64,000 nt of DNA from Candidatus Thiodubiliella sp. Its GTDB lineage: Bacteria; Pseudomonadota; Gammaproteobacteria; PS1; Pseudothioglobaceae. Positions 21,790 through 33,135 of this stretch are shown here, piece after piece. How positions within the stretch are numbered: position 1 is the stretch's first letter; each line of letters opens with the position of its first letter. Below the pieces are notes generated by a model that was not told the origin of the DNA, searched no databases, and saw nothing but the letters and a program-made list of their open reading frames with translations. Made by a program: the position numbers and the translations under genes. Where the stretch lies: assembly GCA_029237605.1 (NCBI GenBank), contig JAQRGB010000012.1, positions 112,735 to 176,734 of the forward strand, in the 5' to 3' direction.

Positions 21790-22623
21790 TTACAGTTGTT
21801 CTTTTGCAAAAACATTATTTGCTTCGACAAAACCTTTAACACTACCACAATCAAAACGTATCCCTTGAAATTTATAAGCAATAACCCTACCTGCTTTAGC
21901 GAGTGTCATTAAAGCATCGGTGATTTGTATTTCACCATTTTTATCAGGCTTAGTTCTTTCTAGAGCTACAAAAATATCATGTGTAAGGATATAACGACCA
22001 ATAATTGCTAAATTGCTTGGAGCTTCTGCTGGCGTAGGTTTTTCCACCATATTATGTACACGATAAGCATTACTTGAACCTTTTAATAATTCACCGTCAA
22101 TAACACCGTATTTATCTACTTCACTACCCATTACCTCTTCAATCGCTACAATACAACAATCAGGGTTCTGTTCATACAACTTAGTCATTTGCAACAACAC
22201 AGTATCGCCATCATTGGTACATAAATCATCTGGTAAAATAACCGCAAATGCTTCATTGCCAATCAGTGGCTTACCAATATAAATTGCATGCCCTAATCCT
22301 AACATTTCTTGCTGCTCTATATAAGCAAAATTACACCATTCACCAAGATAATTTATTTCATCTAATAATGCCTCTTTAGTGGTATTTTTAATGCTTTTCT
22401 CAATATCTGTATGTGGTTTGAAATAATTTTCAATGGCCTTTTTGTATTTATTTGTTACCATTATCATGCTAAAAATGCCAACATTCATTGCTTCTTCCAC
22501 GCCATATTGAATCAATGGCTTAGTAAGAATAGGTAGCATTTCCTTAGGAATAGCTTTGGTAACAGGTAGAAATCGAGTACCATAACCCGCAACTGGAAAA
22601 AGACATTTATTAATAATACCCAT
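21790..22623 (-). CDS. galU: UTP-glucose-1-phosphate uridylyltransferase
   Basis: 277 residues. The N-terminal FPVAGYGTRFLPVTKAIPKE carries the nucleotide-binding loop, and VEKPTPAEAPSNLA and GEIQITDAL are conserved in GalU. It makes UDP-glucose for LPS and other glycans. The start at 22623 overlaps pgi by 14 bases; both handle hexose phosphates (Pgi makes glucose-6-phosphate, the precursor of glucose-1-phosphate). It ends in an AT-rich tail near 21790. Confidence 0.96.
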   Translation of the reverse strand: MGIINKCLFPVAGYGTRFLPVTKAIPKEMLPILTKPLIQYGVEEAMNVGIFSMIMVTNKYKKAIENYFKPHTDIEKSIKNTTKEALLDEINYLGEWCNFAYIEQQEMLGLGHAIYIGKPLIGNEAFAVILPDDLCTNDGDTVLLQMTKLYEQNPDCCIVAIEEVMGSEVDKYGVIDGELLKGSSNAYRVHNMVEKPTPAEAPSNLAIIGRYILTHDIFVALERTKPDKNGEIQITDALMTLAKAGRVIAYKFQGIRFDCGSVKGFVEANNVFAKEQL

Positions 22624-23844
22624 TATTTATTTTGTAGACTTTTTTAAGAATATCTTTTCCTTTTTCTACACTTGGTTGGCTGTAGGTATTAATTTGTAAA
22701 AATTCACCAATGACAGAGACCAATAATTGGTAACTAAACATTAGTTTAGCGATATTGTATTCATCCACGGTAGAAATAGTAATTACATCGCAAGGAATGT
22801 CAGTTTGGTTCTCAACAGATTGAATAGTAGCATCAGCTTGTTGGTTAAGTAAATCATTAAAGCTCAAGCCTTCAATGTATTTCAAGCCCAAGTTATTATC
22901 ACTAGATTTAGGAATAATAGTATTATCTTTTAGATCAGAAATCTTAATAAAGGTAACAGTCTTATCACGTATACCATCAATAACAAGTTGCAAGAAGCTA
23001 TGCTGGTCAATAGGCCCTATCAAGGCGATTGGCGTAAGCGCCTGTCGAGTTCCATTGATATTAATCTTACCTAGACTTTCTGCCCATAGTTGTACATACC
23101 ATTTATTGAATCCCTCAAGTGCAGAAGAATAAGAAAAAATCACATTAATATTAAATCGTGCTTTATTTTCCACTAAAAAACGTGCTTTCATAATAATAGG
23201 CGCATAATAATTAGACTGCTCAAAAAAGCTGCCTGACACACGCTTGCAACCATTTAAAAGGTTGTCAATATCTATACCTACCATCGCAAGTGGAACTAAA
23301 CCAACTACGCTAAATACTGAAAAACGTCCACTGATATTCTTATCCAATTCAAACAACTTAATATTTTGTTGTTGTGCAAATTGAGCTAACCCGCTACTAG
23401 CCTGGGAAATAATCGTACAATTATCACTGTTTACCTCAGTCAGAGTATGTAAATATTTAAATAAACTAATGGTCTCAATAGTGTTGCCTGACTTAGAAAT
23501 CACCACAAAATGTGCATTAAAAATATCAATTTTAGTTAGGCAATAATTGACCTTAAGTGGGTCAACTGTCTCTAAAAAGACCAAATCTTTTTTATATTTA
23601 TTTGACGGCAATAAGAATTCATAAATTGCCTTAGCACCCAAACTTGAACCACCGATACCAATCACTACGATATGTTTTTGCACTATCGTCTTAGCGTACG
23701 TCTTAATGTTGCTAGTATCCTGATACGGCAAATCGTAATAACCGATTGTATCACGTTCATTCTGGATGCGCTGGAAAATATTATTCTTCCTAAGACCGCT
23801 TGGCCTCCGACTTGCTTTTGGTAAAAATTCTTGTTGTATTTCAT
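22610..23844 (-). CDS. pgi: glucose-6-phosphate isomerase, interrupted by adapter
   Basis: Interconverts glucose-6-phosphate and fructose-6-phosphate. The main frame contains the SIS-fold motifs VIGIGGSSLGAKAI and VVISKSGNTIET and the C-terminal SQPSVEKGKD. The frame extends upstream of the first ATG (23731) through NIFQRIQNERDTIGYYDLPY to the adapter at 23785-23813. Beyond it an ATG at 23844 opens MKYNKNFYQK, which I take as the true start, preceded by TGAGG. About 400 residues, a short-form Pgi. The frame break coincides with the adapter. Confidence 0.88.
23785..23813 (-). other. sequencing adapter, type A, 29 nt
   Basis: Minus-strand copy beginning at 23813 and running 29 bases into the type A adapter. 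It replaces codons near residue 11 of Pgi. Confidence 0.95.
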
Positions 23845-24340
23845 TTAATGTACCTCAGAAAATTTCCATATATTTTTATAAAAAGCATAGCATATAAATA
23901 ACTATGCTATGCATATAATGCTTGGGTTGAAATAATCTCAAAGTCTTTTTAAAAAAAAGCCAAAAAAATTTTATACTCTATTGTCAAACCTAGATTTATA
24001 TTGCTTTAGCTGTAAATTAAATATTTTTTATTCTTTTTTTTTAAATTTTACCAATCTAGTTTTTGTACACCATCTACAAAATGATTCAATTCAGCTAACA
24101 TGAGGTGTTTGCTCTAGCAAATTAATTCTTAACGCTATGATAAACTATAAAATTATTCCTATAACCAAAATCTGCAAATTTATTATATTACCACCATTCA
24201 TTAAAATTAATAACGCAATTAAATTGTTAACCTCTTTTTCTTGATAATTCTTTATATGGTAATGCTTTTATAGTCTAGAATTAAATTCATAAACACATCG
24301 CAAGTACATCAAATAATATTAGCCAAATAAAACATTAGTT
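23845..24340. other. 496-bp AT-rich gap
   Basis: Between the pgi start and the surE end. Very AT-rich, no open frame above about 40 codons, no RNA gene recognised. It holds the pgi ribosome-binding site (GAGG just upstream of 23844) and presumably its promoter and the terminator of the lptG-clpS-clpA-surE unit. I could not identify either clearly. Confidence 0.6.
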
Positions 24341-25084
24341 TTATTTAATTATTCCTAACCATGTAGAAACCCTATCTATTTCATTATACTTAGTTAGGTC
24401 AATCTGCAGTGGCGTTACCGATACATAGTTATTAGTAATCGCATAAAAATCTGTACCAACTCCATTATCAGCTTGCTTGCCATTCTTGCCAATCCAAAAT
24501 TTTAAATTGTCATCTTTGTCAGGTACAATTTTTTCCGATTGATGACGCTTGCCCAAACGCGTAGTTTGGAATCCTTGAATATTTGCTAGAGCAACATCTG
24601 GCACGTTAATATTCAAAATAGTATCATGTGAGAGTTGTGCATGAGTAATTTGAGTAAGTAATTTCTTTGCAATAACGCCCGCTGTTTCAAAGTACTCGCC
24701 TTTCCAACTAGCCAATGAAATAGCTAACGATGGTAGACCTAAAAAGCGACCTTCAATTGCACCTGCAACTGTGCCAGAATAAACAACATCATCGCCTAAA
24801 TTTGGTCCAAAATTTATACCCGTCACCACTAAATCGAATACTTTATCTAACATGCCACTAAGTGCTAAGTGCACACAATCACTCGGTGTTGCGTTAACGC
24901 TATAAAAATTTTTCTCAATTTCAATGGGTTTCAGTGGCTTGTCTAGAGTCAAAGAACTACTAGAAGCCGATTTATTTTCATTCGGAGCTACAACAACAAC
25001 TTCATGATCTTGCGATAAATATTGCACCAAAATTTTTATACCCTGCGCGTCAAACCCATCGTCATTGCTGATTAAGATTTTCAC
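24341..25084 (-). CDS. surE: 5'/3'-nucleotidase SurE
   Basis: 247 residues. The N-terminal ILISNDDGFDAQGI carries the metal-binding Asp pair and Asn; VNATPSDCVHLAL and GINFGPNLGDDVVYSGTVAGA are SurE signatures. It dephosphorylates nucleoside monophosphates. Overlaps the clpA stop by 4 bases (ATGA), unlike E. coli, where surE lies with pcm and rpoS. Confidence 0.96.
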   Translation of the reverse strand: MKILISNDDGFDAQGIKILVQYLSQDHEVVVVAPNENKSASSSSLTLDKPLKPIEIEKNFYSVNATPSDCVHLALSGMLDKVFDLVVTGINFGPNLGDDVVYSGTVAGAIEGRFLGLPSLAISLASWKGEYFETAGVIAKKLLTQITHAQLSHDTILNINVPDVALANIQGFQTTRLGKRHQSEKIVPDKDDNLKFWIGKNGKQADNGVGTDFYAITNNYVSVTPLQIDLTKYNEIDRVSTWLGIIK

Positions 25085-27314
25085 TTACTAATTTTAAGCC
25101 ATATCTTATCTTTCTTAACGCCAACTTCTACCATACCGCCATTAATAAGCTCGCCAAATAACAACTCATCTGCCATCGGCTTGCGAATTTCTATTGAAAC
25201 TAAACGTGCCATTGACCGTGCACCCATTTTGGCATTATAACCATTTTTAGCGAACCATTTACGCGCTGCATCAGACACAATTAAAGCAACATTTTTATCT
25301 TCTAAAGTAGACTCTAACTCAAATAAAAACTTATTCACCACATAAATAATTGTTTCTTCATTTAGCGAATTAAAATAAATCACTTCAGATAGACGATTTC
25401 TAAATTCTGGAGTAAATGTTTTTTGTAATTCACTTTCATAATCTAATGAATGATCTTGTTTATTAAAACCAATTGATGCGCGACTAACCATTTGTGCGCC
25501 AACGTTAGATGTCATTACTAAAATTACATTTCTGAAATCAACTTCTCTACCATTGGCATCAGTGAGTTTGCCATTATCCATCACTTGTAACAATAAATGA
25601 AAAATATCTGGGTGTGCTTTTTCAATTTCATCCAGTAACAATACAGCGTGTGGATTAAAGTTAACTGCTTCGGTAAGCAATCCACCTTCGTCATAACCAA
25701 CATAACCTGGTGGCGAACCAATCAGTTTAGATATTGAATGACGCTCCATATATTCACTCATATCGAAACGCAATAATTTCACGCCCAAAATATGTGCAAG
25801 TTGTTTACAAATCTCAGTTTTTCCAACACCTGTTGGACCTGCAAACAAGAACGAACCCATCGGCTTGTCTTCGTGCGCCAAGCCAGAACGTGCAAGCTTA
25901 ATGGCGCTAGATAAACTATCAACAGCAGCATCTTGTCCAAATACACCAAGTTTAAGGCTTGTTTCTAGGTTTCTAAGTAATGATTTATCATCGTTAGTCA
26001 CTTGGCGAGATGGAATACGTGCCAATTTAGCAACAATATCTTCAATATCGGTCACACTAATGTTAATCTTACGTTTAGATTTTGGCCGAACTTGTTGCAA
26101 TGCTCCAACCTCATCAATCACATCAATTGCTTTATCTGGTAGACGACGGTCATTCATATAACGATGTGAAAGTTCAGCTGCCGATACCAACGCTGCTTTT
26201 GAATATTTAACTTTATGATGGTCTTGATAATATTTTTTCAACCCATTTAAAATCTTAACTGTATCATCCACTGATGGCTCATTAATATCAATTTTTTGAA
26301 ATCGCCTAGATAGAGCATGATCTTTTTCAAAAATTTTACGATACTCTTCATAAGTAGTAGATCCCATGCATTTAAGCGAACCATCTGCCAATGCTGGTTT
26401 AAGTAAATTCGATGCATCTAATGAGCCACCTGACACACTACCAGCGCCAATTGTTGTATGAATTTCATCAATAAATAAAATAGCATGCGGAATTTCTTCT
26501 AAATTATTTAATACTGCTTTTAGACGTTTCTCAAAATCACCTCTGTATTTTGTACCAGCAATCAACATACTAATATCCAGTGAAAGTCGGATCGTAGCCA
26601 TGTCGTTCTGTGAGAAATTTCAGGTACTTTTCTATCTACAATATGTTTGGCAATACCTTGTGCAATTGCCGTTTTTCCAACACCTGCTTGGCCTACGAAT
26701 AAAGGATTGTTTTTACGACGACGAGATAAAACCTGAATGGCTCTTAAAACTTCTTCTTCCCTACCCAAAAGTGGGTCAATTTCCCCAGCTTTCGCCTTCT
26801 CACATAAATTAACTGCATAGCTTTCTAACGCATTTTTCTTGCTCTTCTTTGGACTGAATTTTATCACAGGTGGCTCTACATCTATCTCTGGCAAGTATGT
26901 TGAAATCGCTTCCATAACTTCAAGACGTGAAATATTATTAAGCTTTAATAAATAAGCCGCATATGATTCTTTTTCAGCAAAAATACTCACCAACACATTC
27001 ATTGCATACACGGTATTTTTTTGCGCTGATTGCGCCTGATAAACACTACGCTGTAACACGCGCTGGAAACCAACTGTTGGCATGATATCAACCTCTGAAT
27101 CCTTTGAAATAAGCGGTGTATTGGAATCAATATATTCTTCTAACTCCGTATACAGTTCTTTAATATCAACTCGTTTATTACGCAGAAAACTAACAACTTC
27201 ATCAATATTAAACAATGCGATTAACAAATGTTCAACCGTTACAAACTCTAAGCGTTTATTGCGCGCCTGTGACATAATATAATTAATTTCTTGTTGTAGA
27301 CCTGTTTCAATCAT
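25081..27314 (-). CDS. clpA: ATP-dependent Clp protease ATPase subunit ClpA, interrupted by adapter
   Basis: Hexameric AAA+ unfoldase of ClpAP. The N-domain (two ClpN repeats, residues 1-140) leads to the first AAA domain with Walker A (VGQAGVGKTA); the adapter at 26584-26614 then breaks the frame after KVPEI. The second part resumes at SLDISMLIAGTKYRGDFEKR and contains Walker B (ILFIDEIHT), the second AAA domain (GPTGVGKTE) and sensor/D2 motifs. By family alignment only about 7-8 residues (MADCTIY in E. coli) are missing, less than the 31-base adapter. It follows clpS by 8 bases, the normal order. Confidence 0.95.
26584..26614 (+). other. sequencing adapter, type B, 31 nt
   Basis: 31 bases identical to the type B adapter; native clpA sequence resumes at 26615. 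Read on the minus strand it gives HRTTWLRSD in one clpA fragment and MATIRL in the other, strings that recur at other type B sites. Confidence 0.96.
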
Positions 27315-27322
27315 AAAAGTTA

Positions 27323-27622
27323 TTATACTTCTAATTCACGGATAATGCACATTAGTGGCTGTTCATTTTGGCGAGCAAAATTAATAACTTGTGATACTTT
27401 TGTTTGAGCCACATCGTGTGAGTAAATACCACAAATACCCTCACCATTAATATGTACTTTAAGCATAATAGCCTGTGCATCTTCTTCATTTTTATCAAAA
27501 AAATATTGTAGTATTTGAATAACGAAGTCCATTGTAGTGTAATCATCATTTAACAACAACACCTGGGCTAAATTTGGTTTTTTAAGTTTTGATTTTGCTG
27601 GTTTAATAATTATCTTTGCCAT
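27323..27622 (-). CDS. clpS: ATP-dependent Clp protease adaptor ClpS
   Basis: 99 residues. ClpS delivers N-degron substrates to ClpA. The LLNDDYTTMDFVIQIL segment forms the N-degron pocket, and the C-terminal QPLMCIIREL strand is typical. It precedes clpA by 8 bases and follows lptG by 2 bases. Confidence 0.95.
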   Translation of the reverse strand: MAKIIIKPAKSKLKKPNLAQVLLLNDDYTTMDFVIQILQYFFDKNEEDAQAIMLKVHINGEGICGIYSHDVAQTKVSQVINFARQNEQPLMCIIRELEV

Positions 27623-27624
27623 TA

Positions 27625-28704
27625 CTAAGCTGATTTCTTCTTTAACAAGAAAAAGGCAATAATCAACACTACAATAGTCGGCATCGACACACTAAACAAT
27701 GGATCATAATCAAAACGTAGTGATACAGCAGTAGCAATGCGTGATGATAATTCAAAAAATAAAGCAATAATTACACCTAAAAATATCTTCTTACCCAAGG
27801 TCGCATCTCTAAGTGAACCAAAAATAAAAAACATTGAAAGCAGTAGCATTGCAACCAGTGTAACTGGTTTAACTATACGCTTATATAATTCTACTTCAAA
27901 TATACTTGACGCTAAATTATTATCTGCAAGAAGACTAATATACTTATACAATTTCCAGCTAGATAATTCATTAGACTTCTTCTCTAAAGCTTCAATCAAA
28001 GTTCGTTCAAATGAAATTTTAGTGCTATATTTTTGAAGATCCTTAAATTGAACTTTGGTAAACTTATCATTTTGACTGAACTGATAATATTTAGTTTTTT
28101 TAAGATTTAAATTATTATTATCAAATAATGCATAATCAGAGTAGGAAATAGAATCTAATTGATTAACTTTATTTAATTTAATTAAAGTCACGCCACTAAA
28201 CACATGCTCGTCAAAATTTTTCTTAACATTAATAATTGTATTGTCGTCTTTAAACCAGAAACCTTGTTGATTAACTGTAGAAATATTTTCCTTTAATGCT
28301 TTTGCTTTAAACGACTCAGCATATTCTACGGTGGATGGCACAATAAATTCACCTAATAAAATTACCACAAAAATAAACATTAACGCTGCATTCACCACTT
28401 TTTGAGTAATTTGCATAATAGACATGCCGCAATTTTGAATAATAATCAATTGAGAAGTTGCCGCCAAGTGACCCATACCTAATAAGCAGCCTAATAATAT
28501 AATGACAGAAGAATGTAAATAGATAATCACTGGCAAATTTATCATCACATAAATGATCGCTGATAAAGTATTGTAATTCTGTTTCCCAATTAAATCAATT
28601 TCATTAATAAAATTAAAAAACGTATAAACACTAACCCAAACCAACATTACACTCAAAGTGTAAAAGAGTAACGTTTTAGCAATATAGCGATCTAAAATTC
28701 TCAT
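27625..28704 (-). CDS. lptG: LPS export permease LptG
   Basis: 359 residues with three N-terminal and three C-terminal transmembrane segments around a periplasmic beta-jellyroll (about 135-260), the LptF/LptG layout. LDRYIAKTLL at the start, the GLLGMG-type loop and QQGFWFKDDN fit LptG better than LptF. It forms the LptB2FG ATPase that lifts LPS to the outer membrane. lptF, normally adjacent, is not in the window. Here it heads a transcript with clpS, clpA and surE. Confidence 0.88.
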   Translation of the reverse strand: MRILDRYIAKTLLFYTLSVMLVWVSVYTFFNFINEIDLIGKQNYNTLSAIIYVMINLPVIIYLHSSVIILLGCLLGMGHLAATSQLIIIQNCGMSIMQITQKVVNAALMFIFVVILLGEFIVPSTVEYAESFKAKALKENISTVNQQGFWFKDDNTIINVKKNFDEHVFSGVTLIKLNKVNQLDSISYSDYALFDNNNLNLKKTKYYQFSQNDKFTKVQFKDLQKYSTKISFERTLIEALEKKSNELSSWKLYKYISLLADNNLASSIFEVELYKRIVKPVTLVAMLLLSMFFIFGSLRDATLGKKIFLGVIIALFFELSSRIATAVSLRFDYDPLFSVSMPTIVVLIIAFFLLKKKSA

Positions 28705-28833
28705 TAAATTAAACGAAGTTATTAAAGCCTAATATTTTTGTTAAAATTTGTTAAAATTAATCTTAAAGAAAAAATATTCAAAATAAATATTAGGCTTTAA
28801 TAATCTAATTATTATATTTTATATTTATATTTT

Positions 28834-28861
28834 ACAGAACGACATGGCTACGATCCGACTT
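28834..28861 (-). other. sequencing adapter, type B, 28 nt, at the guaA start
   Basis: Minus-strand type B copy whose 5' end (28861) touches the first codon of guaA. It has replaced the start codon and ribosome-binding site, leaving TTG where ATG is expected. Confidence 0.95.
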
Positions 28862-30437
28862 TGACAAATATTCATCTTGATAAAATTCTTGTTCTTGATT
28901 TTGGCTCGCAATATACGCAATTAATTGCACGCCGCGTGCGTGAAATAGGAATTTATTGTGAATTATTACCATATGATGTTGATGACAATTTTATCAAAAA
29001 ATTCAATCCAAAAGGTGTAATCCTTTCAGGTGGTCCTGATATTGTCACATTAAATGATTCTGCCAGAGCGCCACAAATCATTTTTGAGCTTGGTGTGCCA
29101 GTACTTGGCATTTGCTATGGCATGCAAACAATAGCTATGCAATTCGGCGGTCAAGCAGTCTCAGCAAACAAACATGAGTATGGTTCTGCACAAATCAAAT
29201 GCGAAGATGACGAGTGTCATTTATTTACCAATCTAAGTGATGACACAAATGACGATGGTCACGCACTACTTGACGTGTGGATGAGCCATGGTATTGAAGT
29301 TAATACATTGCCAGACGGATTTAAATTGATTGCTAGTACCAATAATTGTGCCATCGCAGGTTTTGCCAATATAGAAAAACATTACTATGGTTTGCAATTC
29401 CACCCAGAGGTCACTCATACCAAACAAGGAAAACACATCTTAGAGCATTTTGTTGCAGGTATTTGTAATTGAAAAAAAAATGGACCACAGATAATATTAT
29501 CTCGGACTTGGTGAAAAATTTAAAGAAGAAAATTGGTGATAGTAATGTACTGCTTGGCCTCTCAGGTGGTGTTGATTCATCTGTAGTGGCTGCGTTACTT
29601 AACAAAGCCATTGGTGACCAACTCACTTGCGTGTTTGTTGATAACGGTTTATTACGCTTAAACGAAGGTGATGAAGTCATGCAAACTTTTGCCGATAATA
29701 TGGGTGTTAAAGTTATTCGCGCTAACGCCCAGAAAAAATTCTACGAAACATTATCAAATGAGGGAGAGCCAGAAACAAAACGTAAAATAATTGGTCGTGC
29801 CTTCATTGAGGTTTTTGAAGAAGAAGCGCGCAAACTTGATGATATTAAATTCTTGGCACAAGGAACTATCTACCCCGATGTTATTGAATCAGCAGGCTCT
29901 TCTTCTGGTAAAACAAAAGTCATTAAATCACACCACAATGTTGGTGGATTGCCTGAATATTTGTCCTTTGAATTAGTAGAACCATTAAAAGAATTATTCA
30001 AAGACGAGGTAAGAGAGATTGGTATAAAACTCGGTATCCCTACACATATGCTATATCGTCACCCATTCCCAGGCCCTGGATTGGGCGTTCGTATTTTAGG
30101 GCAAGTCAAACAAGAGTATACTGATATCCTACGCTTGGCAGATGCAATATTTATGCAAGAACTTTACAACCACAATTTATATGATAAAGTTAATCAAGCA
30201 TTTGCAGTATTTTTACCCATTAAATCAGTTGGTGTAGTGGGTGATGAGCGTCGTTATGACTTCGTTATAGCATTGCGTGCCGTTGAAACTATTGACTTCA
30301 TGACTGCTCGCTGGGCACACCTGCCATATCACTTCTTAGATCTTGTCTCCAACCGTATCATGAATGAAATTCCACGTATCTCACGCGTTGTTTATGACAT
30401 TTCAGGTAAGCCACCTGCTACCATTGAATGGGAATAA
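28861..30437 (+). CDS. guaA: GMP synthase (glutamine-hydrolysing), adapter at start and internal frameshift
   Basis: Converts XMP to GMP. The N-terminal amidotransferase half (to 29472) has the [10 protein letters not shown] start, nucleophile CYGMQT and catalytic HPE. The synthetase half (from 29469) has the P-loop [11 protein letters not shown] and the GMP synthase C-terminal dimerisation domain ([13 protein letters not shown]). The halves are in different frames: after AGICN a TGA appears just before nine As, where relatives continue Cys-x-x-x-Trp. One missing base (TGT to TG) before the A run explains it; no adapter is present there. Either an indel error or a real lesion with possible TTGA re-initiation. 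The start codon is lost to the adapter. Confidence 0.93.
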
Positions 30438-30889
30438 CGCCTAAAGAAGGCAATGTCTTTCCAACTTTGGACAAAAAATGGATGCAACTTGCACTTAAAC
30501 AAGCAAGACTTGCTCAGAAAATTAATGAAGTACCAGTTGGTGCAGTATTAGTGCAAAACAACCAACTTATTGAAACAGCACATAACCAACCTATTAATAA
30601 CAACGACCCAACTGCTCATGCAGAAATTCAATTATTGCGCAAAGCAGGGACTAAGCTAAACAACTATCGTATGCCTAATACTACTTTATATGTTACTTTA
30701 GAGCCATGTACTATGTGCTTAGGTGCGATGATGCATGCGCGCATAGAAACAATTGTTTTTGGTGCCTTTGATAAAAAGACTGGGGTCTGCGGCTCATGCC
30801 AAGACCTTTCAAGCAATAAATGTCTCAATCATTCTATTAAAATAAAAAGTGGTGTGCTTGAAAGGAAGTCGGAGGCCAAGCGGTCTTAG
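30428..30889 (+). CDS. tadA: tRNA-specific adenosine deaminase TadA, C-terminus replaced by adapter
   Basis: Makes inosine at the wobble base of tRNA-Arg(ACG). The zinc site is intact: HAE ([10 protein letters not shown]) with the catalytic glutamate, and PCTMCLGAM. The EVPVGAVLV strand is typical. The ATG at 30428 overlaps guaA by 10 bases; TTG at 30467 (LDKKWMQ) or ATG at 30482 is perhaps a better start. After 30865 the protein reads into adapter (SEAKRS), so its native end, probably only a few residues, is lost. Confidence 0.92.
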   Translation: MGITPKEGNVFPTLDKKWMQLALKQARLAQKINEVPVGAVLVQNNQLIETAHNQPINNNDPTAHAEIQLLRKAGTKLNNYRMPNTTLYVTLEPCTMCLGAMMHARIETIVFGAFDKKTGVCGSCQDLSSNKCLNHSIKIKSGVLERKSEAKRS

Positions 30890-30904
30890 GAAGACAAGTC
30901 CAAA
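30866..30904 (+). other. sequencing adapter, type A, 32 nt plus partial barcode
   Basis: Bases 30866-30897 are a 32-base type A adapter. The next seven bases, GTCCAAA, equal the start of the 10-base sequence that follows the adapter at 50425-50434, before the sequence diverges. This suggests both derive from molecules with the same sample barcode. Confidence 0.96.
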
Positions 30905-30921
30905 TGCTATTATTATAATTT

Positions 30922-33135
30922 ATGAACTTTCTAAAAGTTATATTTTTCCTTTTTCCTAATTTACTTATGGCTCATTCAAATCAAGAGTTACAAATAGTTT
31001 ATCAACAAAAAAGTTCTGATTACCAACCGCGCACTAAACATTTTGAAAATAACAAAGCAAAATTTACCAATCATTTAATTTTAGCCAATTCTCCATATTT
31101 ATTACAGCATGCACATAATCCTGTTAATTGGTATAGCTTTAATGATGAAGCCTTTAAACTAGCACAAAAAGAAAATAAATTAATTTTTTTATCGATTGGT
31201 TATGCTACTTGTCATTGGTGTCATGTAATGGAAGAAGAGAGCTTTGAAGATATAGAAGTCGCTAATGTACTTAATAAAAACTTTATTGCTATTAAAATAG
31301 ATAGAGAAGTATTGCCTGATGTGGACAGTCACTTTATGAACATTGCTCAATTACTAACAGGTAGTGGTGGCTGGCCACTAAATGTAGTACTAACTCCAGT
31401 AGGCGATGGTTTTTTCGCAGGTACTTATTTTCCTAAAAATACATTAATTACCAATTTAAAACAATTACAAAACATTTGGCAAAATGAACAGAATAAAATC
31501 TTAAAAATAGCCAAAAATATTAAAAATATACTGCTTGAGAAACATTCTTACCCTACGCAATTAGCTCAAAATTTACAAAATTTAGCTGTACAAGATTTGC
31601 TCAAAACATTTGATGAGTTTAATGGTGGCTTTGGCGACGCACCAAAGTTCCCACATGAAGCACAATTGTTAATGCTGATTAATGAACAAATGCATAATCC
31701 AAGCGATGAAAAACTAACCTCCATCATCATCACTTTAGACGCTATGGCAAGTGGTGGTTTTTACGATATGGTTGCTGGTGGCTTTCATAGGTATGCCACC
31801 GATAATAATTGGTTATTTCCACATTTTGAAAAAATGCTTTACAATCAGGCACAATTGGCAATAGTGTATAGTAAAGCCTATCAACTAACTGGCAAATCTC
31901 TTTATAAACGCATTGCTAAACAAACATTGGATTATGTTATTAGAGAAATGCAACATAGAAATCAAGGTTTTTATAGTGCGACTGACGCAGATAGTGCTGG
32001 CAAAGAAGGGTTGTTTTTTATTTGGGATAACAAAGAATTAAAATCAATTTTAGGTGATAATTTTATTGAGTTCGGGCGTTATTTTGATTTATCAGAAAGT
32101 ACTAAATTTGAACAACAGCATGTGATTAGATTCAAAAACATTAATAAAATCCAAACCTCTGATTTTATAAAAATTGACGTTTTGTTGAAAAAACTCTATC
32201 AAAAACGACAAAATCATGAAAAGCCCATACTTGATAACAAAATTTTACTATCATGGAATTCCTTATTACTAAAAGCATTAGTTATTGCCAGTGAGATTGA
32301 TAATAAATATTTGCTTACAGCGCAAAATTTAGCTAATTTTTTATTAAATAATTTTTATAAAAGTGACCTAAAACGTGTACAAATTGATAATCAAACTTCA
32401 CAACAGGCAATTTTTGAAGATTATGCTTATTTTGCTGATGGACTTACATCCGACTTATATGATATAAATAATAATAAAAAATACCTAGTCAACGCTAAAA
32501 AACTCATCGATGAAGCTATTGATAATTTCTGGGATAGGCGCAATTTTGGCTTTAAAATCAGTAATAATAAACGTATCAGTAATAACAAAGAAATTTATGA
32601 CGGTGCAATTTTTAACCCTAATGGTGTGGCTTATGGCGTACTAAATAAATTATCTGTACGTATTCAAGATACAAAATACCAACAACTTGCCAAACAATTA
32701 TTATCAAGTTTTAGCACACAAATTAATCAAAATCCTAGAGCCTACGCTAGTATTGTTAAAAATTACAATGACAAACAAAAAGGTATTTTAGCAAAAACCG
32801 TATATGCTTATAATGGAAAAATTAAAATCCAATCTGGTGGTAACAAAATTGTTCTTTATATTGAAAAAGGTTGGCATATTAATGCCAACAAAGTATTACA
32901 AAAAAGTTTAATTGCCACTCAACTAAATAGTAACAACATAAAATCAGTTAACTACCCTGCAGCTAAATTAATTACTTTGGAATTTAGTAAAGATAAATTA
33001 GCAATATATGATGAAAAAATTACACTCAATTTTTCATTAAAAGATAAAAAATTTACCATTGCGCAATTAGATTTACAAGCTTGTAGTGACAAAGTATGCT
33101 TACCGCCGCAACAAATTAAACTGATTTTAAATTAA
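30922..33135 (+). CDS. exported DUF255 (YyaL/SPATA20-like) protein with C-terminal DsbD-like domain
   Basis: 737 residues. A short N-terminal signal-like segment ([15 protein letters not shown]) is followed by the DUF255 thioredoxin-fold domain (about 55-210) with [18 protein letters not shown], then an alpha/alpha-barrel glycoside-hydrolase-like region (about 230-620). The last 110 residues differ: a beta-rich DsbD-alpha-like domain with GWHINAN and [10 protein letters not shown]. Together these suggest a periplasmic thiol-redox role, though the substrate is unknown. The signal peptide is a prediction by eye; other family members are cytosolic. It lies downstream of the tadA adapter, so true linkage to tadA is uncertain. 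Confidence 0.8.
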   Translation: MNFLKVIFFLFPNLLMAHSNQELQIVYQQKSSDYQPRTKHFENNKAKFTNHLILANSPYLLQHAHNPVNWYSFNDEAFKLAQKENKLIFLSIGYATCHWCHVMEEESFEDIEVANVLNKNFIAIKIDREVLPDVDSHFMNIAQLLTGSGGWPLNVVLTPVGDGFFAGTYFPKNTLITNLKQLQNIWQNEQNKILKIAKNIKNILLEKHSYPTQLAQNLQNLAVQDLLKTFDEFNGGFGDAPKFPHEAQLLMLINEQMHNPSDEKLTSIIITLDAMASGGFYDMVAGGFHRYATDNNWLFPHFEKMLYNQAQLAIVYSKAYQLTGKSLYKRIAKQTLDYVIREMQHRNQGFYSATDADSAGKEGLFFIWDNKELKSILGDNFIEFGRYFDLSESTKFEQQHVIRFKNINKIQTSDFIKIDVLLKKLYQKRQNHEKPILDNKILLSWNSLLLKALVIASEIDNKYLLTAQNLANFLLNNFYKSDLKRVQIDNQTSQQAIFEDYAYFADGLTSDLYDINNNKKYLVNAKKLIDEAIDNFWDRRNFGFKISNNKRISNNKEIYDGAIFNPNGVAYGVLNKLSVRIQDTKYQQLAKQLLSSFSTQINQNPRAYASIVKNYNDKQKGILAKTVYAYNGKIKIQSGGNKIVLYIEKGWHINANKVLQKSLIATQLNSNNIKSVNYPAAKLITLEFSKDKLAIYDEKITLNFSLKDKKFTIAQLDLQACSDKVCLPPQQIKLILN

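Noticed and set aside
28861..30437. Archaeal-type two-subunit GMP synthase
   Set aside because: The halves match bacterial single-chain GuaA, a one-base loss explains the break, and the start region is itself adapter-damaged. Kept only as an alternative.
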